A DNA stretch of 40,983 nucleotides, from positions 1 through 40,983 of IMG/VR virus record IMGVR_UViG_3300030099_004882. The stretch is one strand, 5' to 3'. Origin of the DNA: a virus. Each line of letters begins with the position of its first letter. Positions within the stretch are counted from its first letter, which is position 1. The notes beneath the pieces were generated by a model. The model saw nothing but the letters and a program-made list of their open reading frames with translations, did no database searches and was not told the origin of the DNA. Positions 38,801 through 40,983 of this stretch are shown in pieces. Made by a program: the position numbers and the translations under genes.

Positions 38801-40983
38801 TACTACTACCTACTACCCAGACTTAGATGAGCAAATGCGACACATGGTCCAGGCTGATGGCCCAGTCTTGGCAAACATCCAGGTTCCTCAAGGGGAAGAG
38901 ATGGCGGGCCTTGGAGCTCGTGGATTCCAATCACTGAAGATGCTTCGCACTCATATGCGGGCCAAGGACAATCTTGAGCCTGCTGACCCTGACTTGCCAA
39001 GCTCGATTGCTTTTGCACGAGAGCAGGGCTACGGCAAAGCTAAGACCAACGTCACGGAGTCAGACGTTCGCAACATGATCCCTGAGGTCATCCGTAAGGG
39101 TGGACCTGACCGTATTGGCCTGACACCGAACGAGCCTGTCAAGATGGTCAACGGTAGGGACTTTGCCACCTATGGTGACTCTGACCCTGTTGCAATGCAA
39201 CAGCTTCGTGGAACCCGTGCCCCCAAGGCCGTGCGTGTGTCGCAGCTCGAGCTCGACGATTTGATGCAGCAGTCCAAGGACGCCCTGCGTGCTCGCCACG
39301 GTGAGGACGCCATGCAGGATGTCGAGGAGGACATTGCTCGGCGTGCCGCTCAGGTCAAGACTGAGGGTCTGGAAGATGGCACGGTTCAGTTCGCCATCGG
39401 TAACACTCGTGACGGTATCGACCCGTCTGCTCGTGGTGTAATGAGTGAGGCAGAGTACGAGGCCGCCGTCAAGGCAAACCCAGCTGACCCCAAGGTCGAG
39501 GACCCCAAGCCGATCTACCACGTTCACAAGTACGACGGCACAGTGCGTACCCCAAACGCGGAGTTCGTGTCTGATTCCCTGGGTGGGACTTGGGCTCAAC
39601 GATTCTGGTACGAGGCGTTTGGCAGCGACCTGATCCGGGCGTTCCCATTCCTCAAAGGCAAGAAGAGCCTGGTCGAGTTGTTTGCTGCCTACATCTCAGC
39701 GACCTCACCACGGACAGAAGTGCGTGACAACCTGCGTCGTGCGATTGGTTTGATGACCGCTCACATCGCTGGACGTGCCACCAACATCACCGTGATGGAT
39801 CAAACTTCTGCTCTGGAAGCCGCTCGGGGGGGGTATGGCGGTAAACCAGGACAGTACAAGGTAGGGTCTTTCAACCAAACCTTGGGTCTTGGTATGGGGA
39901 CAGCCACCGAAGTGCCAATGGCCACGCTCGACGTGATCATGGCCCGGTTCTTCGGCATCCCCCAAGAGGCGTTTGCTAACCCACTGATGTACGAGTTGGG
40001 TGCGGACTTCATGGGCCGACTGGCCGCCTTGATCAACTCCAAGACGCAAGCAACCAAGGAGTACCGCGAGGCCAAGGAGAAGCACGAAGGCAAAGCAGAG
40101 TTGACCGCAGAAGAAGCCATGATGCTCGAGCCCTTCCGACCGTGGCAGCTTCAGGCAGCGATGTGGTCAAACCGTCTCGACGACACCGGTACATTCTCTG
40201 AGTCCCTTGACGAGTTCCTGGAACAAGCGTACGAAGCTGGCCTCGCTACCAAAGAGGGCGACATCATCTTCATGTCCGAGGAGAACTTCACGGACGAGAA
40301 CATTGAGCCGATCATCGAAGAGGCAGCAGAGTTCCGTGGTGGTGTCCGTGCTACGGTTGAAGTTGCAACTGAAGCCACAGCTCAGGGCCGCCGGTCCAAC
40401 CACATGGCCAAGTTCTTGCTGTCTGCCGCGATTGATCCCAACAACCTGCCTGCCGAACGTGCGTACTTCCAGAATCTTTTGGCCAAGTTGTTCAAACCCA
40501 ACCGCGCCTTCTTGAACACGCTGTCTGCTAAACGTCGAGACGTTTCTGCTACCGGCCTGGTTCAGATGGCCCTCGAGGTTGGCGACACTGACGTTGATGT
40601 GATGCTTGACGTGCTGATTGACCCCGCCGGCACGGGTGCTATGAAGGGCACGATCAACAAAGGCGCTCGCAGCAAGTTGTACGGCAAGACCACCAAGGTG
40701 CGGTCCGGCAAGAAGACTGTTGAAGTCAAGACCAGACTGGCCTCCAACGAGACATTGGTTGAGAACGCAGCAGCAGCAGAGCTCAACCGTCCTCTCGGTA
40801 AGACCACCGCCTTGTCAATTGTGGCTAAGGACAAGATGGACGTCCGAACCACATCGCCGGGCAACGTCAACGTGGGCCAAGGTCTCGATGGCGGTACTGT
40901 GGTTACTGGCCCGCTTGGTGCGTACCCAGACTCTGATGGTGACATGATCCTGAACAACGTGGTGAACATTGTTGTTCCTGGCC
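35871..40983 (+). CDS. Giant polyvalent virion protein, N-terminal part (runs off the window)
   Basis: Starts at ATG 35871, seven bases after the previous stop and without a visible Shine-Dalgarno; no stop occurs before the window end (1,704 codons). A Gly-rich hydrophobic segment at about residues 146-183 (GALIGGGIGFLFGGVGAIPG) could insert into membranes. A charged coiled-coil stretch follows (about 340-440). A zincin motif HELLHVIQYTNPEL is at residues 571-584 (37581-37622), with a possible third ligand in VAHEEMN. A second domain carries GHEARHRSSVVALSN at about residue 880, then VYIHLSG. A third contains SATSPRTEVRDNLRRAI and MATLDVIMARFFGIP. IAFAR appears at residues 741 and 1046. It is probably the same gene as bases 2-6340, making a protein of roughly 3,800 residues. 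Confidence 0.85.
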   Translation, partial: MSRYDPNDPYGFLRDAGLAPTRRSRGRAVAPPLSHSAPLSMTETEFLARGLFEDKESYRVYEDTMRTSKVDPADGIFSNLVAGFAQSSEDGVIQLQQIGLGVGIGDEQDEARLMAIQQQSTGSMGDDFFEQTAYTVGQVGSETVGTAALGALIGGGIGFLFGGVGAIPGAAIGAKIGGAIGFGRTLYRAFDGGYYEALNDQMNANIERMENGLDPIAFDPSEANVRAFSAMAVEGALEKLVPKPLRGQSKGSNRLLREALGEAGQEGLQEIGAEISSITVGETYDFFKDRDVDRFSIERLVKAGLMGSIAGGIVSGPTQAMQGGLNRLNADRAADAIIPGVTDALNESLDTLDAQVSTFANKDQDGRQAELDERRQQLQDDQQDIEAEGDKYNEAIARSEDESLSDAERAAAKEEAVEIAKRVTGKVQKAKIQAAVLNHAEEIDQKLRGGASVADVLALTEVTAEELLDGLNKKAEKAGQFADDSKTPATRISIVDEGDLTEAEKAAAEKLGKLGAGRVVFFDGGEGMGEVGVAPAMYSPKTPDTVYIRRQEGAPESGLSQQLRYLSLGLHELLHVIQYTNPELYRQIEELGGKVNVLRGASRYFQEGDGTVAHEEMNRNVSSVLAGVASLEQITEKGDDAILVASGITSEGLTQAVQDGVTELEGPMARRLASMGLLGSQAQFAVRLMSLLEATASATETGVLPRSVDSNGLSRTALRYFTSQGRDYGASDPATTPDGHIAFARSRGPHSNVLPGDYPSSTKDFELENVDNGVQITIDGIKYGGGMTVPGQTSDTMSPFHRGFIKFMTPMQFLSLTSGSVRNAKIMVTEQQYLPGHEGTQKFMAERLRNQEAIGMPMLTVEEMDIDFLGEQRKAWSVRGHEARHRSSVVALSNEFDLPGDEGREGQRMMPVYIHLSGRDYDPELISKPTVVGNMSKDMPLLDDNIRDGSSDSYLTTELWLPESTPKSVGLSAKQFDTTTYYPDLDEQMRHMVQADGPVLANIQVPQGEEMAGLGARGFQSLKMLRTHMRAKDNLEPADPDLPSSIAFAREQGYGKAKTNVTESDVRNMIPEVIRKGGPDRIGLTPNEPVKMVNGRDFATYGDSDPVAMQQLRGTRAPKAVRVSQLELDDLMQQSKDALRARHGEDAMQDVEEDIARRAAQVKTEGLEDGTVQFAIGNTRDGIDPSARGVMSEAEYEAAVKANPADPKVEDPKPIYHVHKYDGTVRTPNAEFVSDSLGGTWAQRFWYEAFGSDLIRAFPFLKGKKSLVELFAAYISATSPRTEVRDNLRRAIGLMTAHIAGRATNITVMDQTSALEAARGGYGGKPGQYKVGSFNQTLGLGMGTATEVPMATLDVIMARFFGIPQEAFANPLMYELGADFMGRLAALINSKTQATKEYREAKEKHEGKAELTAEEAMMLEPFRPWQLQAAMWSNRLDDTGTFSESLDEFLEQAYEAGLATKEGDIIFMSEENFTDENIEPIIEEAAEFRGGVRATVEVATEATAQGRRSNHMAKFLLSAAIDPNNLPAERAYFQNLLAKLFKPNRAFLNTLSAKRRDVSATGLVQMALEVGDTDVDVMLDVLIDPAGTGAMKGTINKGARSKLYGKTTKVRSGKKTVEVKTRLASNETLVENAAAAELNRPLGKTTALSIVAKDKMDVRTTSPGNVNVGQGLDGGTVVTGPLGAYPDSDGDMILNNVVNIVVPG

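Noticed and set aside
40943-40983. Programmed frameshift at the junction of the window ends
   Set aside because: No classical slippery heptamer with a downstream structure is visible in the overlap, and a lost base at contig ends explains the shift more simply. Kept only as an alternative.
1-40983. tRNA genes, CRISPR arrays, insertion sequences, integrase with attachment sites
   Set aside because: I looked for cloverleaf-like sequences, regular spacer-repeat arrays, transposase or integrase motifs and terminal repeats and saw none; a dedicated scan (tRNAscan-SE, CRISPR finder) was not possible here.

Overview
The window reads as an almost complete genome of a tailed, short-tailed (podovirus-like) bacteriophage, probably from an aquatic metagenome. 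The evidence is one copy of each virion module in the usual order (small and large terminase, portal, scaffold, major capsid, decoration, adaptor, fibres, nozzle, ejection proteins), no host housekeeping genes, and nearly gap-free coding. There is no tail-sheath, tape-measure or baseplate set. The nozzle-type protein followed by three ejection-type proteins and a giant multidomain protein is a podovirus arrangement. The DNA is moderately G+C-rich by eye. Very basic micro-proteins of the kind seen in cyanophages and uncultured marine viruses suggest a marine or freshwater source. The host cannot be fixed from the sequence.

Layout. (1) Bases 2-6340 (+) are the C-terminal part of a giant polyvalent protein. 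(2) 6294-14235 is a leftward (-) block of about 20 small, tightly overlapping genes. Its distal end holds a recombination/replication set: RusA-like resolvase, a replication-initiator-like protein, a putative single-strand annealing protein and a PD-(D/E)XK exonuclease. Its proximal end holds unknown early-type genes, five of them preceded by a related RNA leader hairpin. (3) 14236-14435 is the divergent intergenic region. (4) 14436-35864 is the rightward (+) virion operon: packaging, head, a mixed segment of small basic, membrane and lysis-like proteins with a metallophosphoesterase, two fibre-like proteins, the nozzle and ejection proteins. (5) 35871-40983 (+) is the N-terminal part of a giant polyvalent protein that runs off the window.

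The right-edge and left-edge open frames are probably the two halves of one gene of about 11.5 kb, cut when a circular map was linearised. Joining base 40983 directly to base 1 puts the halves one base out of frame. Either a base is missing at the contig ends, the ends do not abut, or there is a real frameshift.

The leftward genes look like early functions that process and recombine replicating DNA. No DNA polymerase, primase, helicase, RNA polymerase or integrase is recognisable, so replication probably depends on the host. The rightward genes make the particle. Most neighbours share TGATG, TAATG or ATGA stop/start overlaps, which implies translational coupling. The giant protein has two HExxH zincin-like motifs, a glycine-rich hydrophobic stretch, coiled coils and a C-terminal membrane-active-looking region. 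It is most likely an ejected virion protein that helps genome entry or early host takeover.
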